A program made the translations under genes and the position numbers. Source: Paenibacillus oleatilyticus (GTDB lineage: Bacteria; Bacillota; Bacilli; Paenibacillales; NBRC-103111). Taken from it: a stretch of DNA of 64,000 nucleotides. Under the pieces are notes generated by a model. The model was not told where the DNA came from. It ran no database searches and saw nothing but the letters and a program-made list of their open reading frames with translations. Location: assembly GCF_018998565.1 (NCBI RefSeq), contig NZ_JAHNZO010000023.1, positions 61,704-125,703 of the forward strand, written 5' to 3'. This document shows, in pieces, positions 27,824 through 36,133 of the stretch (its first letter is position 1; each line of letters opens with the position of its first letter).

Positions 27824-28426
27824 TTATACCGGCGCATAGGCGTCCCACAGCTCCCTGCGGGAGGTGGTGACGGCTACTGCGCCGGAGCCAAGCGCAAGCT
27901 CGACATCCTCGTTCGTCCGGATCAAGCCGCCGGCCAGAATCGGAATGTCGAGCTTGCTGTGCATCTCGGCGATAATATGCGGCATTACGCCCGGCATCAC
28001 TTCAATGTAGTCGGGCGTCACTTTCTCCGACAGCCGGTAGGTCGTGTCGAGCGCAATCGAGTCAAGCAGGAAGTGCCGCTGAATGCCGAGCACTTTATGC
28101 TTCTTCGCCGTCGCTACGGCGCTGCTTCGGGTGGAGATAATGCCCGCCGGCCGCACGGATTGGCATAAAAATTCGATGGCGTAATCATCGTTTTTCAGGC
28201 CATGAATCAAATCCACATGCACCAGCAGCTGCTTCTTATGCTGCCGGACAAGGTGCGCGACGCTCATCAGCTGCGACACATGGCTGTCCAGCAGAACGAT
28301 CCAGACATAGGAGGATGCGAGCAAATGCTCCAAATCCTTCAGCTTGCGTACGGCGGGAAGAATGCGCTGTCCGTAAAAATCCGACGGAGCCGGGACCGAT
28401 GTCCCGGCTTTTCGTTCTGCGTTCAA
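27824..28426 (-). CDS. glpP: Glycerol-3-phosphate-responsive antiterminator GlpP
   Basis: 200 residues with the family core L-L-V-H-V-D-L-I-H-G-L, R-P-A-G-I-I-S-T-R-S-S, D-Y-I-E-V-M-P-G-V and A-G-G-L-I-R-T-N-E-D-V, ending A-V-A-V-T-T-S. It is a TIM-barrel-like RNA-binding antiterminator for glycerol genes and should act on the glpD leader 1.8 kb away. The only plausible start in the N-terminal region is TTG at 28426, which overlaps the upstream stop (TTGA), so it is translationally coupled to the hydrolase gene. Confidence 0.92.
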   Translation of the reverse strand: MNAERKAGTSVPAPSDFYGQRILPAVRKLKDLEHLLASSYVWIVLLDSHVSQLMSVAHLVRQHKKQLLVHVDLIHGLKNDDYAIEFLCQSVRPAGIISTRSSAVATAKKHKVLGIQRHFLLDSIALDTTYRLSEKVTPDYIEVMPGVMPHIIAEMHSKLDIPILAGGLIRTNEDVELALGSGAVAVTTSRRELWDAYAPV

Positions 28427-29310
28427 ACCTCCCTGCCCCTTTCGCCGGTACCGCGCATCCGGTCGTCCAGAAAACGCAAAGTCGCTTCGAGCGCTTCCTC
28501 CAGATGCGGGGTCGTTCCGGCAAACGGGTGAACCGCGCCGAACGTATGCGTCCCCCCTGCAATCGTCACGAACGTTTGGTCCGGAGCGGCCTCGCGCAGC
28601 CTGCGGAAGCCCTCCTTCAGCCGATCGGAATCCGCGTCGCCCTGCACGGACAGCACCGGAGTCTTCAGCTCGGCGAGCCGCGCTGTAATATCGAAGCGCT
28701 CCGCATTTTGCTTCAAGTCATCGTAGAACGTTTGCCGAATCGGCATGTTCTGCCCTGTCCGCGCGTTCGCCACGTAGGCGACGCCGCTCCGGGCGAGTTC
28801 TTCCTTGAACGCGTCGTCGAACAAGTCGGCCGAAGCGATGCCGTTCCACGTGACGACGGCCTGCACGTCCGGATGCTCCGCGGCAAACACAATGCTGTTT
28901 CCGCCCCCGCGGCTGTGGCCGAGCAAGACAAGCCGGCCGGTATCCGCCCGCTCCGCAAAGGGCAGCCGTTTCTCCTGCAGCAGCTCCCATACGACCGCCA
29001 GATCCGCCTGCTCGCGGGAGTACGTGTTTGCGGCGAATTTGTCCAGCTCGTCGAAATCCCGCTCGTTCACTCCGTTGCAAGAAAAATTAAACCTCACAAC
29101 GTAATATCCGCGGCGGGCCAGCTCGGCGGCGGCATAAGGCTGAAAGCCCCAATCCATGAAGCTTTTAAAGCCGTGCACCATGATCACGACGGGCAGCGCC
29201 CCTCCGTCTGCTATCTCCTGTACCGTTACTTCACCCCGAAGGGTCAGCCCGGCGTCAATCGGCTGCTCGAAACGCCGCTTTTGCAATCCGGATGCTTGCT
29301 GCTCGCTCAT
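28423..29310 (-). CDS. Alpha/beta hydrolase (dienelactone hydrolase/esterase type)
   Basis: 295 residues. The nucleophile elbow is G-H-S-R-G-G, the oxyanion region I-M-V-H-G-F-K, the acid probably in V-Q-G-D-A-D, and the catalytic histidine in G-G-T-H-T-F. No signal peptide. AAGGAGG lies seven bases before the ATG at 29310. First gene of a two-gene unit with glpP; a link to glycerol metabolism is possible but unproven. Confidence 0.87.
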   Translation of the reverse strand: MSEQQASGLQKRRFEQPIDAGLTLRGEVTVQEIADGGALPVVIMVHGFKSFMDWGFQPYAAAELARRGYYVVRFNFSCNGVNERDFDELDKFAANTYSREQADLAVVWELLQEKRLPFAERADTGRLVLLGHSRGGGNSIVFAAEHPDVQAVVTWNGIASADLFDDAFKEELARSGVAYVANARTGQNMPIRQTFYDDLKQNAERFDITARLAELKTPVLSVQGDADSDRLKEGFRRLREAAPDQTFVTIAGGTHTFGAVHPFAGTTPHLEEALEATLRFLDDRMRGTGERGREV

Positions 29311-29480
29311 AAGAATTCCTCCTTGAATACGTGGAATGATATCGAATAACGGCTGATGTACAACCTTCCGTCTTTTGTGCCGCGCCTGGCTGTATTTCCT
29401 TTCCATTGTATCAAAAGCGGCGGCATTTGCCATGATCTCTTTGTCCCGCAGCATGTTCTGGTTCCGAGTTCGTCCAACAT

Positions 29481-29510
29481 TTACTTTTTTTCCGAGAGTT
29501 GTGTTATAAT
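29481..29510 (+). promoter_or_regulatory. Probable promoter of the RNase J gene
   Basis: TATAAT at 29505-29510 is exact; the -35 (TTACTT, 18 bases upstream) is weak. Confidence 0.5.
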
Positions 29511-29585
29511 AAAAGCAAGTGACTGGTTCGGATCTTTTGAGTTTGATTTGTATGTTCGTCGTCAATTCCATCGAGGAGGTCTAAC

Positions 29586-31259
29586 TTGGCTGGTTCAGAA
29601 AAAAAGTTGTCCATTTTTGCCTTGGGCGGCGTAGGCGAAATTGGCAAAAACATGTATGTAGTACAATACGCAGACGACATTGTTGTCATTGATTGCGGTT
29701 CGAAATTCCCGGATGTGGAGCTGCCCGGCATCGATATTATCGTACCGGATATCTCCTATCTGATCGAGAACCGGAATAAAGTCAGGGCGCTCGTCATTAC
29801 GCACGGTCATGAGGATCATATTGGCGGACTGCCTTATATCCTCAAGCAGCTCAACATGCCCGTCTATACGAGCAAACTGACGATGGGACTTATTGAAGGA
29901 AAATTAAAAGAACACGGGATTCTGGGCTCGACGGAACGGGTGTTAATTCACGCGGATTCCGTATTAAAGTTCGGATCAATTGTCGCTTCGTTCTTCAAGA
30001 CGAATCACAGCATCCCGGACAGCCTTGGGGTCGTGCTTGATACCCCTGAAGGCGCAGTCGTTCACACCGGCGATTTTAAATTCGACCAAACGCCCGTTAA
30101 CGGCCAATATGCGGACCTTCACCGCATGTCGGATATCGGCAAAAAAGGCGTCCTCGCCCTGCTGTCCGAGAGCACGAATGCGGAGCGTCCAGGGTTCACC
30201 CCTTCGGAAAAAAGCGTCGGCGTCAATCTTGAAGATGTATTCCGGACTGCACGCCAGCGCGTGATCGTGTCCACCTTTGCCTCCAACGTGCACAGGCTTC
30301 AGCAGGTCATCGAAGCGGGTATCGCTTCGAACCGGAAGCTGGTCGTCATCGGACGCAGCATGGTCAATATGATTACCATCGCCTCCGAGCTCGGTTATCT
30401 GAACATTCCGGACGGCATGCTGATCGAGCCGAATGAAGTGAATAAATATGCGGCCGACCGTATCGTTATTCTGTGTACGGGCAGTCAGGGCGAGCCGATG
30501 TCGGCGCTGACCCGGATGGCCCGCTCGAACCACAAGCAGGTGGAAATTCTCCCCGGGGACACGGTCATCATCTCGGCCACGCCCATTCCGGGGAACGAAA
30601 GAAATATCGGACGGACGGTCGACGAGCTGTTCCGTCTTGGAGCCCATGTCATCTACGGCTCCGGCTCGCTGACGGGCATGCATGTTTCCGGACATGCCAG
30701 CCAGGAAGAATTGAAGCTGATGATCAATCTGATGCGTCCGAAATTTTTCATCCCGATTCACGGGGAATACCGGATGCTTCGTCAGCACAGTACGCTGGCG
30801 CAAGCGGTCGGCGTCGACCCGGCCAACATCTTCATCGTCGACAACGGCGAAGTCGTTGAAATTCAGAACGGCGCAGCCCGCAAACGCGGAAAAGTTCCGG
30901 CAGGCAATACCCTCATCGACGGCTTAGGCGTCGGTGACGTCGGAAATATCGTCCTGCGAGACCGCAAGCATTTGTCTCAGGACGGCATCCTGATTGTTGT
31001 CGTTTCGATCAGCAAGCAGGAAGGCACGATCCTCTCCGGACCTGACATCATCTCCCGCGGCTTCGTCTACGTCCGCGAATCGGAAGGCTTGCTCGACGAT
31101 GCAAGCCGCATAGTGTCCAATACTATCAACAAATTAACTCACGAGAATGAGAACCAATGGTCTACGATAAAATCAAATGTAAAAGATGCGCTTGGACGAT
31201 TCTTATATGAGCGAACCAGAAGAAAACCGATGATTCTTCCGATTATTATGGAAGTTTGA
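29586..31259 (+). CDS. rnjA: Ribonuclease J (J1 type)
   Basis: 5'-3' exo- and endoribonuclease of the mRNA decay machinery. 557 residues with beta-CASP layout: H-G-H-E-D-H at 73-78 with both metal-binding histidines and the aspartate, H-T-G-D-F-K-F-D, beta-CASP motifs in A-T-P-I-P-G-N-E and H-V-S-G-H-A, and the C-terminal R-R-K-P-M-I-L-P-I-I-M-E-V. The intact motif and that tail fit J1 rather than J2. TTG start, five bases after GAGGAGGT. Single gene with its own promoter and terminator. Confidence 0.95.
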   Translation: MAGSEKKLSIFALGGVGEIGKNMYVVQYADDIVVIDCGSKFPDVELPGIDIIVPDISYLIENRNKVRALVITHGHEDHIGGLPYILKQLNMPVYTSKLTMGLIEGKLKEHGILGSTERVLIHADSVLKFGSIVASFFKTNHSIPDSLGVVLDTPEGAVVHTGDFKFDQTPVNGQYADLHRMSDIGKKGVLALLSESTNAERPGFTPSEKSVGVNLEDVFRTARQRVIVSTFASNVHRLQQVIEAGIASNRKLVVIGRSMVNMITIASELGYLNIPDGMLIEPNEVNKYAADRIVILCTGSQGEPMSALTRMARSNHKQVEILPGDTVIISATPIPGNERNIGRTVDELFRLGAHVIYGSGSLTGMHVSGHASQEELKLMINLMRPKFFIPIHGEYRMLRQHSTLAQAVGVDPANIFIVDNGEVVEIQNGAARKRGKVPAGNTLIDGLGVGDVGNIVLRDRKHLSQDGILIVVVSISKQEGTILSGPDIISRGFVYVRESEGLLDDASRIVSNTINKLTHENENQWSTIKSNVKDALGRFLYERTRRKPMILPIIMEV

Positions 31260-31293
31260 TCGAACCAAACCAACCAGTCCACTTACAACGAGC

Positions 31294-31330
31294 AAATACC
31301 CTCTCCCCTTTGCGGGATGAGGGTATTTTT
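31294..31330 (+). terminator. Terminator of the RNase J gene
   Basis: AAATACCCTC (31294-31303) pairs with GAGGGTATTT (31319-31328) and runs into Ts. It also faces the broken lipoprotein gene on the other strand. Confidence 0.9.
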
Positions 31331-31339
31331 TGTCATGGA

Positions 31340-32760
31340 TTATTCGTCGAGCTTCGTCGTTTCCTGGGTATCCGTCTGGACAAGCTCACCATGGGCTGCG
31401 CTGTTCGTTATCTTCGTGTAAGAAATTTGACCATCATCCTTCCACTTCGGAAAATGGTAATCGACGGTTTCCGTGCCTTGCTTTACGATCTGCTCCTTAC
31501 CCGTGCGAAGATCCAACACGATAATACTTATGCGGCCTCCTTCAACATAGTGGTCTTTAACCGAGGGGAGTTTCTCCGAACCACGAGCATACAGCAGTCT
31601 GGAATTGTCGGGTGAGAAAGAGATTTGGCCTGCGCCTATGTAGCTTACTTCCAAAATAATTTGACCGCTTGCCGGATCAACGAGCTGCCCCGTACGGATC
31701 GGAGAAGTACCCGAATCGACCATCAGCCATTTACTGTTCGGCGACCAAATGACATGACCGACTCTGGAAGCAATCCCTATGATTTCCTTGGGCTGCGCTT
31801 CGTCTATATTCCAGAGAAAATGGGTTTCGTTCTTCTCCTTGGTAAAAAAGACGAATTGCCTGTCGGGAGATGGAGTAATATCGTGATTGCCTTTATCTGC
31901 CTCCAAACGTTCGATGACCGTCTCATCGTAGATCTTCCCTTTGAACTCGCTTAACTTGACAAGCTTGCGCTTGGGCCGCTTCCCCTTCTCGGTTTGAATC
32001 AGCTTGCCGGCCGGATCGTTTTTGTCGCTCTTTTTGAGGATAAAATCTCCGGTCAGCAGATTGATGTCTTCTTCCTCCCCTTGATAAACATCCATCGTAT
32101 GGTAGCTTCCGCCCGTATAGCCTATCAAAACCCAGTCCCGATCCCGGTATTGAAAACGGTACTTCGAATACCACCGTTCGCTTGACCCTCCGTGAAAGCT
32201 CACCAGAACCGTATTATTGTTTACAGACAAGTCGTCCAACGGTTCTCCATAGACGCCCCCGCAGTCTTTACACAAAATGGCTTCTTTGGCGTAGATCGAT
32301 TGTTCGTAAGCTCCTGCGGCGTTTCCAAACAATAAAATTAAATCCTTTCCACCATGGACTCCTTGGGATCTTCTACGATGATGGCCAGATCGTCAATTCC
32401 GTCTTTGTTGAGGTCTCCGCGGGCGACGGCCTTCTGACCGTTACTTAGAAGCGAGAGTTCTTTGCCTGCCGGAATGAGAGAAGCAAGGTTATGGATATCT
32501 TGTAGGGCTCCAGTCTGCTGCGGTTCAGGCTGAGGCTTGAATTGCGGCGCGGACGCCAGTTGGGATGGAGATGGAGCTTGGGTTTGCGCTTGCGGTTGCG
32601 ATGCTTCCGCATTTTGTTTAGTGTCTTCCTGCTGATGGCTTGCGTCTTTCTGTGTCGCCCCCGGTTTATCCTGAGTTAACTTCTCGCAGCCTACCGCTGC
32701 GGCCAAGAATGTCATGACCATTAACCATTTCATGGTGTGTCGAAATAATCTGCTTTGCAT
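31340..32760 (-). pseudogene. Lipoprotein with TolB-like propeller, interrupted by a frameshift
   Basis: Two reading frames join at about 32342. The first (ATG 32760, after AAAGGAAG) gives a lipoprotein signal ending A-A-V-G-C, a Gln/Pro-rich linker and G-D-L-N-K-D-G-I-D-D-L-A-I-I-V-E. It runs out at V-E-R-I-stop. The other frame carries on with F-G-N-A-A-G-A-Y-E-Q-S and a beta-propeller-like part (I-T-P-S-P-D-R-Q-F-V-F-F). Adding one G to the AGG run would restore V-E-R-D-L-I-L-L-F-G-N-A-A. So one base has been lost, or the base call is wrong. The second frame has no good start site of its own. Confidence 0.72.
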
Positions 32761-32876
32761 AAGTTGCTTCCTTTCGATTTCACGTGGGCTTAATTCAAAC
32801 ACCTCCGTATATATCGGCCATCTCCCTCTCCAAATTCATGTAAATTTCGGCACGTTTTTATGGCGTTCAATCTTTG

Positions 32877-32950
32877 AAAATCAAATAGCCCTCTTCCTGC
32901 GTTCCCCATGAGGAAAATGGAAAAAGAAGGCCAGTTTGGCTGCTTCGAGG
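32877..32950. repeat. Imperfect 74-bp repeat, copy A (terminator-like)
   Basis: About 80 per cent identical by eye to copy B at 33187-33262 in the same orientation. It contains AAATAGCCCTCTTCC and GGAAAAAGAAGGC arms that can fold into a hairpin. Confidence 0.65.
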
Positions 32951-33023
32951 GTTGAAGAGAGCAGGCATGAAAGTCACAGCTACCCCATAGAATAAGATGA
33001 ATAAAGTTCCAGTGTATCCATAT

Positions 33024-33170
33024 CTACGTTCCACCAATCCCCTATGCTTCATATACAGGATCTCCATTTTCATATGTAACCCCGATTTCTTCCAATACAT
33101 CAGGACTGAACACAGTATGAGATGACCCTGTATCGATAATTATATCCGTGATCTGCAACAGAGAAAAATT
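33024..33170 (-). pseudogene. Remnant of a clan AA (retropepsin-like) aspartic protease
   Basis: The minus strand encodes I-T-D-I-I-I-D-T-G-S-S-H-T-V, then F-S-P-D-V-L-E-E-I-G-V-T-Y-E-N-G-D-P-V-Y-E-A, a clear active-site region (D-T-G-S). A TAG follows where Tyr is expected; the frame continues G-I-G-G-T and meets another TAG. The N-terminus is cut by repeat copy B and the C-terminus by copy A. It is therefore a decayed fragment. Confidence 0.7.
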
Positions 33171-33186
33171 CCAGTTAAGTACCACC

Positions 33187-33262
33187 GAAAACCAAATAGC
33201 CCTCTTCCCGCGCTTCCCCGGAAGGAAAGCGGAAAAAGAAGGCTGGTGTGGCTGTTTCGCGA
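33187..33262. repeat. Imperfect 74-bp repeat, copy B, serving as gerE terminator
   Basis: AGCCCTCTTCCCGCGCTTCC pairs with GGAAAGCGGAAAAAGAAGGCT around a short loop, directly after the gerE stop. Copy A lies 310 bases to the left. Confidence 0.65.
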
Positions 33263-33267
33263 ATGCT

Positions 33268-33498
33268 TCAAATCTGCAGTTCCCCAAGCTTGATCAGCTC
33301 GACAACGGCTTGCGAACGGCCTTTGACATTTAACTTCTGCATGACGTTAGAAATATGGTTCCGCACTGTCTTTTCGCTAATAAACAGCTGCTGTGCGATA
33401 TCTTTTGTCGTTTTGTCTTGCACCAGCAGTTCAAAGACCTCACGTTCGCGATTGGTGAGCAAAAATTTACTTTTGTGATCGCTGCCTTTCAAAGGCAT
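33268..33498 (-). CDS. gerE: Spore germination/coat regulator GerE (LuxR-type)
   Basis: 76 residues, almost all one LuxR-type HTH: L-L-T-N-R-E-R-E-V-F-E-L-L-V-Q-D-K-T-T-K-D-I-A, then L-F-I-S-E-K-T-V-R-N-H-I-S-N-V-M-Q-K-L-N-V. It matches Bacillus GerE nearly residue for residue. GerE is the last regulator of the mother-cell cascade and acts on coat genes with sigma-K. AAAGGG lies five bases before the ATG. It is the last recognisable host gene before the prophage-like region. Confidence 0.97.
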   Translation of the reverse strand: MPLKGSDHKSKFLLTNREREVFELLVQDKTTKDIAQQLFISEKTVRNHISNVMQKLNVKGRSQAVVELIKLGELQI

Positions 33499-33636
33499 AA
33501 ATACCCTTTATTCTGGTTTCACTCGCCTCACCCTAGTTTCCCCTTTTTTCCTTGTATTTATTAGGACTTGTCCATTTTCATCTCCCCTTTATTCACCTCT
33601 AGTCACTTCTTAAATTTCCCTTTCGTTTGCTCTTTT

Positions 33637-33664
33637 TGCATCAAATTTGCATCAACTGCATCAA
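33637..33664. repeat. Three TGCATCAA repeats at the host/element border
   Basis: TGCATCAA occurs at 33637-33644, 33648-33655 and 33657-33664, in the 185-base AT-rich gap between gerE and the first element gene. Such short direct repeats can be integrase or excisionase arm sites. Confidence 0.45.
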
Positions 33665-33674
33665 ACAAAAAAAG

Positions 33675-33704
33675 AAAACAGGAGAGCTTTAGTTCTCCTG
33701 TTTT
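33675..33704 (-). terminator. Terminator of the leftmost element gene
   Basis: AAAACAGGAGA and TCTCCTGTTTT form an 11-bp stem; T-rich on the minus-strand exit. The stop codon lies in the loop. Confidence 0.85.
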
Positions 33705-33889
33705 GATTTGGTACCGTTATACCAATTATAAAAAGATTCACGATTAATTTTTATTCCTCTTCCAACTCTGACTGAATGGAAAACGCCAGAGTGAACTAAT
33801 TTGTAAGCTTGATTTAAACCGCATCCGAGTATCTTCCTAATATCGGATACTTCGAGTGTGTCTTTTTTAAAATCAGTTTGTTCTTTCAT
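33689..33889 (-). CDS. Excisionase-like HTH protein
   Basis: 66 residues. The winged HTH pattern L-E-V-S-D-I-R-K-I-L-G-C-G-L-N-Q-A-Y-K-L-V-H-S-G and V-G-R-G-I-K-I-N-R-E-S-F-Y-N-W fits the excisionase/MerR-like family that pairs with tyrosine integrases. GAGGTGATTATAG precedes the ATG. Its place at the element edge supports an excision role, but no integrase is in the window. Confidence 0.7.
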   Translation of the reverse strand: MKEQTDFKKDTLEVSDIRKILGCGLNQAYKLVHSGVFHSVRVGRGIKINRESFYNWYNGTKSKQEN

Positions 33890-34067
33890 CTATAATCACC
33901 TCGTTACACTTTATTCAATTGCCCGCATGTCTCATACATTAGGAAGACCCAGTTACTGATATATATTTTTCTTTTGTAACCTATTTTATTTTCAATAGCT
34001 TCAAATCTCCCCGAGCATACTGGTCTGCCGTTTCAGGGTAATAGAATAGAATTTACAAAAAAACCAA

Positions 34068-34096
34068 TTTACATTATAGGTAAACAATGTTACTAT
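34068..34096 (+). promoter_or_regulatory. Promoter of the secreted-protein gene
   Basis: TTTACA (34068-34073), 17-base spacer, TACTAT (34091-34096), 43 bases before the TTG start. Confidence 0.7.
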
Positions 34097-34139
34097 GAAG
34101 CAGTAGTAAAATTATTCCATTATAAGGAGATGATTTACA

Positions 34140-34595
34140 TTGACGAAACTTGTTGTTAATGGTTTGCTGGCTCTTTCGCTTACTGCCGGGATTGTAGCTC
34201 TACCTATCGACGCTCCTGCAAAAGTACATGCTGCTAATGTTCAGTCAACTCAAGCACAAGTACAGCCATCCGCGTATTATCGCGATCTTCAGTTTGATCA
34301 CGATTATTTAACGGAAGCAGATAAGTGGGTTGTAATAGATGACTATAAAATATTAGTATCTACCCCAACAAACTACACTTTACAAGTTAAACAATATACC
34401 TATGACAATACAAACATTGAAGCAATAAGATATCTAATACAGAGTGAAACGGGCGCTGGTAGTCAAATGTTCGATTTTGAAGGCAACGACAAACACGTAA
34501 GAACTTTTACACTACCGCCGGGAATCTATAGAGTCGAATACACAAGTTTCCATAAAACCCCTGTCAAAATTAGAGGTGACCTCTTCCCTTCATAA
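34140..34595 (+). CDS. Small secreted protein, unknown function
   Basis: 151 residues with a signal peptide (M-T-K-L-V-V-N-G-L-L-A-L-S-L-T-A-G) cleaved probably after A-K-V-H-A-A. The mature part is beta-rich, with Y-T-L-Q-V-K-Q-Y-T-Y and a closing R-V-E-Y-T-S. TTG start eight bases after AAGGAGATGA. It is read alone, against the early operon, with its own promoter and terminator and a lower GC content than the host genes, which fits an independently expressed accessory (moron) gene. Confidence 0.75.
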   Translation: MTKLVVNGLLALSLTAGIVALPIDAPAKVHAANVQSTQAQVQPSAYYRDLQFDHDYLTEADKWVVIDDYKILVSTPTNYTLQVKQYTYDNTNIEAIRYLIQSETGAGSQMFDFEGNDKHVRTFTLPPGIYRVEYTSFHKTPVKIRGDLFPS

Positions 34596-34603
34596 TCCCT
34601 GCT

Positions 34604-34628
34604 CTCCCCCACTAACCATGTGGGGGAG
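34604..34628. terminator. Terminator after the secreted-protein gene
   Basis: CTCCCCCAC (34604-34612) pairs with GTGGGGGAG (34620-34628), seven-base loop. It lies between convergent transcripts. Confidence 0.75.
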
Positions 34629-34653
34629 TCGTCATTTACACTTCTTCATCCCC

Positions 34654-34956
34654 TCACCCTTTCTCTTGGGATACCGGATGGGATGTCTCGCTTCCTCCGC
34701 TCTCCCCACCATGACCTACAATCATTTCAATGTCGCACGTTTCTCCGATATTTTTTGCAGTGAGCATATGTCCGTAGACAATTGACTGTGTCAAATCCAT
34801 GGTTACTTGTGAGCGATCATCTGGTGGAAATAAACAGATCATTCCACCAATCGTATAGGCAATGTTATGAATGATTTTGAATAGTTCTTTTGTATCTTTT
34901 GCTTGATCGGTCATTTTGAAAATTTGTTCCGATATTTTTTCTATTTCCATGTTCAT
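34654..34956 (-). CDS. Element protein of unknown function
   Basis: 100 residues, last gene of the leftward early region. Residues 1-30 are helical and charged; the middle (I-A-Y-T-I-G-G-M-I-C-L-F) is mildly hydrophobic. It begins four bases inside the preceding gene's end. No domain recognised. Confidence 0.6.
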   Translation of the reverse strand: MNMEIEKISEQIFKMTDQAKDTKELFKIIHNIAYTIGGMICLFPPDDRSQVTMDLTQSIVYGHMLTAKNIGETCDIEMIVGHGGESGGSETSHPVSQEKG

Positions 34957-35177
34957 TTACCTCCGCTCTCTTGTGGTAATTCGTAAATGCCTTTCACCCA
35001 AGTCTCAAACTTCCGAAGCTCCGTCCATCTATGCTTGCCCTCGGACCCGTCTTTTTTGATATGTGTCCAGTTGACGTATTTTGTGCCACTGCTTCTTGTC
35101 TCAATGATGTTGACTCGCCGCTCGACTTGCCTTTTTCCTTCCATTCCCCAGTACGTGATGCCTTTCTTGATTTGCAT
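34953..35177 (-). CDS. Small basic element protein
   Basis: 74 residues, rich in Lys/Arg (K-H-R-W-T-E-L-R-K-F-E-T-W-V-K-G-I). ATG at 35177 follows AGGCGGTG by seven bases. The leader AATAGGCGGTGTAT is repeated before the next upstream gene. Unknown function. Confidence 0.55.
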   Translation of the reverse strand: MQIKKGITYWGMEGKRQVERRVNIIETRSSGTKYVNWTHIKKDGSEGKHRWTELRKFETWVKGIYELPQESGGK

Positions 35178-35202
35178 CCATATACACCGCCTATTCCTAT
35201 AT

Positions 35203-35388
35203 TTATTTTGTTGTTGTAATTCGATCGTTCTTCCTTCGATCAAAAACCATCTTGTAATATTCTTCGAATTCCTCGTTTTCTTGTTTGATTAGGTCGTTTT
35301 CGTGGTCCATACCATGTCCAGCATCACAACCAGCTCGGAAAAAATTATGGAGCAAAGATTTCAGTTCTTTTTTTTTTAAATATGGCAC
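35203..35388 (-). CDS. Small element protein
   Basis: 61 residues, helical and acidic in the C-terminal half (L-I-K-Q-E-N-E-E-F-E-E-Y-Y-K-M). I chose GTG at 35388 because AAGGAATAGGCGG lies just upstream; the frame is open to a TTG at 35433 inside the preceding gene. Function unknown. Confidence 0.5.
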   Translation of the reverse strand: MPYLKKKELKSLLHNFFRAGCDAGHGMDHENDLIKQENEEFEEYYKMVFDRRKNDRITTTK

Positions 35389-35419
35389 GATACACCGCCT
35401 ATTCCTTGTAATTCTGTAT

Positions 35420-35923
35420 TCAGACTCGTTCAACTTTCACAATGTCTAATTCTACTGCTCCACGTTGTGATATTTCGCAGACGTGCTCCGTGTCGCAAAG
35501 ATCGCGTAGACACCTTTCGATGTCCTCTTGCTTTTTATAGTCATATGGATTAAATATCAGGTTATTTCGATTACGCTGACCTTTATTCCAATCAATAATG
35601 GTATAGAGATCAGATGAACTTGTTATGCAGATCGCAAACTTGTCATTGCACGCCTTGACGATGTAAGGCTCCTTTTCTTTTTCGAATAACACTATATTAC
35701 CAACGTCCAGTTCCATGCTCGCTCGTCGTTCGTTCATTTCTTTGACGTAATCTTCAGCCTGACAATCCGCACAATCTTTATACTTAAGCCCGTGTTTGCA
35801 GCTATACTGCAAGGCGTGGTAAAATCCATGATGCTTTTCTGTATTGCAACAGTGTTCTTTCCCATTGAATTTTCGAGTGCCATTAGCTCCATAATCAGGT
35901 CCGCATACTGGACAAATTATCAT
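35420..35923 (-). CDS. Cysteine-rich element protein, probable zinc binder
   Basis: 167 residues. C-P-V-C at the start, then C-C-N-T-E-K-H-H, C-K-H and C-A-D-C give two possible zinc sites in the first 55 residues; the rest is a small beta-rich part. Such proteins are frequent in early phage operons. Function unknown. Confidence 0.6.
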   Translation of the reverse strand: MIICPVCGPDYGANGTRKFNGKEHCCNTEKHHGFYHALQYSCKHGLKYKDCADCQAEDYVKEMNERRASMELDVGNIVLFEKEKEPYIVKACNDKFAICITSSSDLYTIIDWNKGQRNRNNLIFNPYDYKKQEDIERCLRDLCDTEHVCEISQRGAVELDIVKVERV

Positions 35924-35935
35924 GCTGATCCCCTC

Positions 35936-36133
35936 CTATTCAGTTTCTTGTGATGCCTTGATACGAATATATCGTCCCGTCGAATCCGTGACCGCCTCCA
36001 CCGTTCCATAGCCGATCTCAGCGATATATGAGACTTCCTTTTCGATCTGCTCGGTAGTCAAGGTTGTGGGGTATTCTTTTCTCCAGACGCATTTTCCGTT
36101 TGCAAAAAAGTCAGTAGTCACGATTTTAGGCAT
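35936..36133 (-). CDS. Small element protein
   Basis: 65 residues. ATG at 36133 lies eight bases after GAAGGGAG and overlaps the preceding stop by eight bases. Beta-type sequence with G-Y-G-T-V-E-A-V-T-D-S-T-G-R-Y-I-R. No family recognised. Confidence 0.6.
   Translation of the reverse strand: MPKIVTTDFFANGKCVWRKEYPTTLTTEQIEKEVSYIAEIGYGTVEAVTDSTGRYIRIKASQETE

Noticed and set aside
32867..33287. Two separate small genes of 77 and 81 codons between the repeats
   Set aside because: They are pieces of one decayed aspartic protease running into the repeat copies, not independent genes.
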